DNA from: Pseudomonadota bacterium
Lineage (GTDB): Bacteria > Pseudomonadota > Alphaproteobacteria > Rhizobiales > Methylopilaceae
Direction: 5' to 3'
NCBI GenBank assembly: GCA_023389135.1
Contig: JAEWEX010000276.1
Span: 1 to 6,608, forward strand
Length of the DNA stretch: 6,608 bases
Of the stretch, positions 5,383-6,608 are shown in pieces. The translations under genes and the position numbers were made by a program. Within the stretch, counting starts at the first letter, position 1. Every line of letters begins with the position of its first letter. The notes under the pieces are model-generated. The model was given only the letters and a program-made list of their open reading frames with translations, made no database searches and was not told the origin of the DNA.

Positions 5383-6608
<1,226 letters not shown>

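Overview
The window is compact, very GC-rich bacterial chromosome with almost no non-coding space. Gene content and order (ubiB, coaBC and dut in one operon, then an Rrf2 regulator, cysK and thiC) and the protein style point to an alphaproteobacterium. I cannot name the genus from the sequence alone. Every gene except two is a recognisable housekeeping gene. The exceptions are a small type II toxin-antitoxin pair and an uncharacterised Rrf2-family regulator.

Layout. Positions 1-1362 (+) hold the C-terminal part of ubiB (ubiquinone biosynthesis, ABC1/ADCK atypical kinase fold); its start lies before the window. Positions 1363-1420 hold a dyad and a candidate promoter. Positions 1421-2088 (+) hold a FitAB/VapBC-like module: a ribbon-helix-helix antitoxin and a PIN-domain toxin with a 4-base ATGA overlap. 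Positions 2085-3305 (+) hold coaBC (coenzyme A synthesis), whose ATG overlaps the toxin stop. Positions 3302-3748 (+) hold dut (dUTPase), starting at a GTG that overlaps the coaBC stop. Positions 3763-4230 (+) hold the Rrf2-family regulator, with a perfect TATAAT embedded in the end of dut. Positions 4344-5324 (+) hold cysK (cysteine synthase), preceded by a 113-base leader with dyads and a GC hairpin. Positions 5330-5374 hold a long GC-rich hairpin. Positions 5383-6608 (-) hold the C-terminal two thirds of thiC (thiamine pyrimidine synthase), convergent with cysK and continuing past the right edge.

How it works together. In alphaproteobacteria ubiB, coaBC and dut are commonly adjacent. Here a toxin-antitoxin pair sits inside that essential operon and is joined at both internal junctions by stop/start overlaps, so coaBC and dut probably depend on transcription and translation passing through the toxin gene. 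The second theme is sulfur metabolism: the Rrf2 regulator lies directly upstream of cysK and lacks the three-cysteine iron-sulfur cluster signature of IscR/NsrR/RirA, which makes a CymR-like role in cysteine control a reasonable hypothesis. CoaBC uses cysteine and ThiC is an Fe-S enzyme, so much of the window touches cysteine, CoA or Fe-S chemistry, though that may be coincidence.

I see no RNA genes, CRISPR arrays, insertion sequences or phage genes, and no gene-free stretch above 300 bases. The most noteworthy observation is the placement and coupling of the toxin-antitoxin module. Nothing here is clearly a new system.
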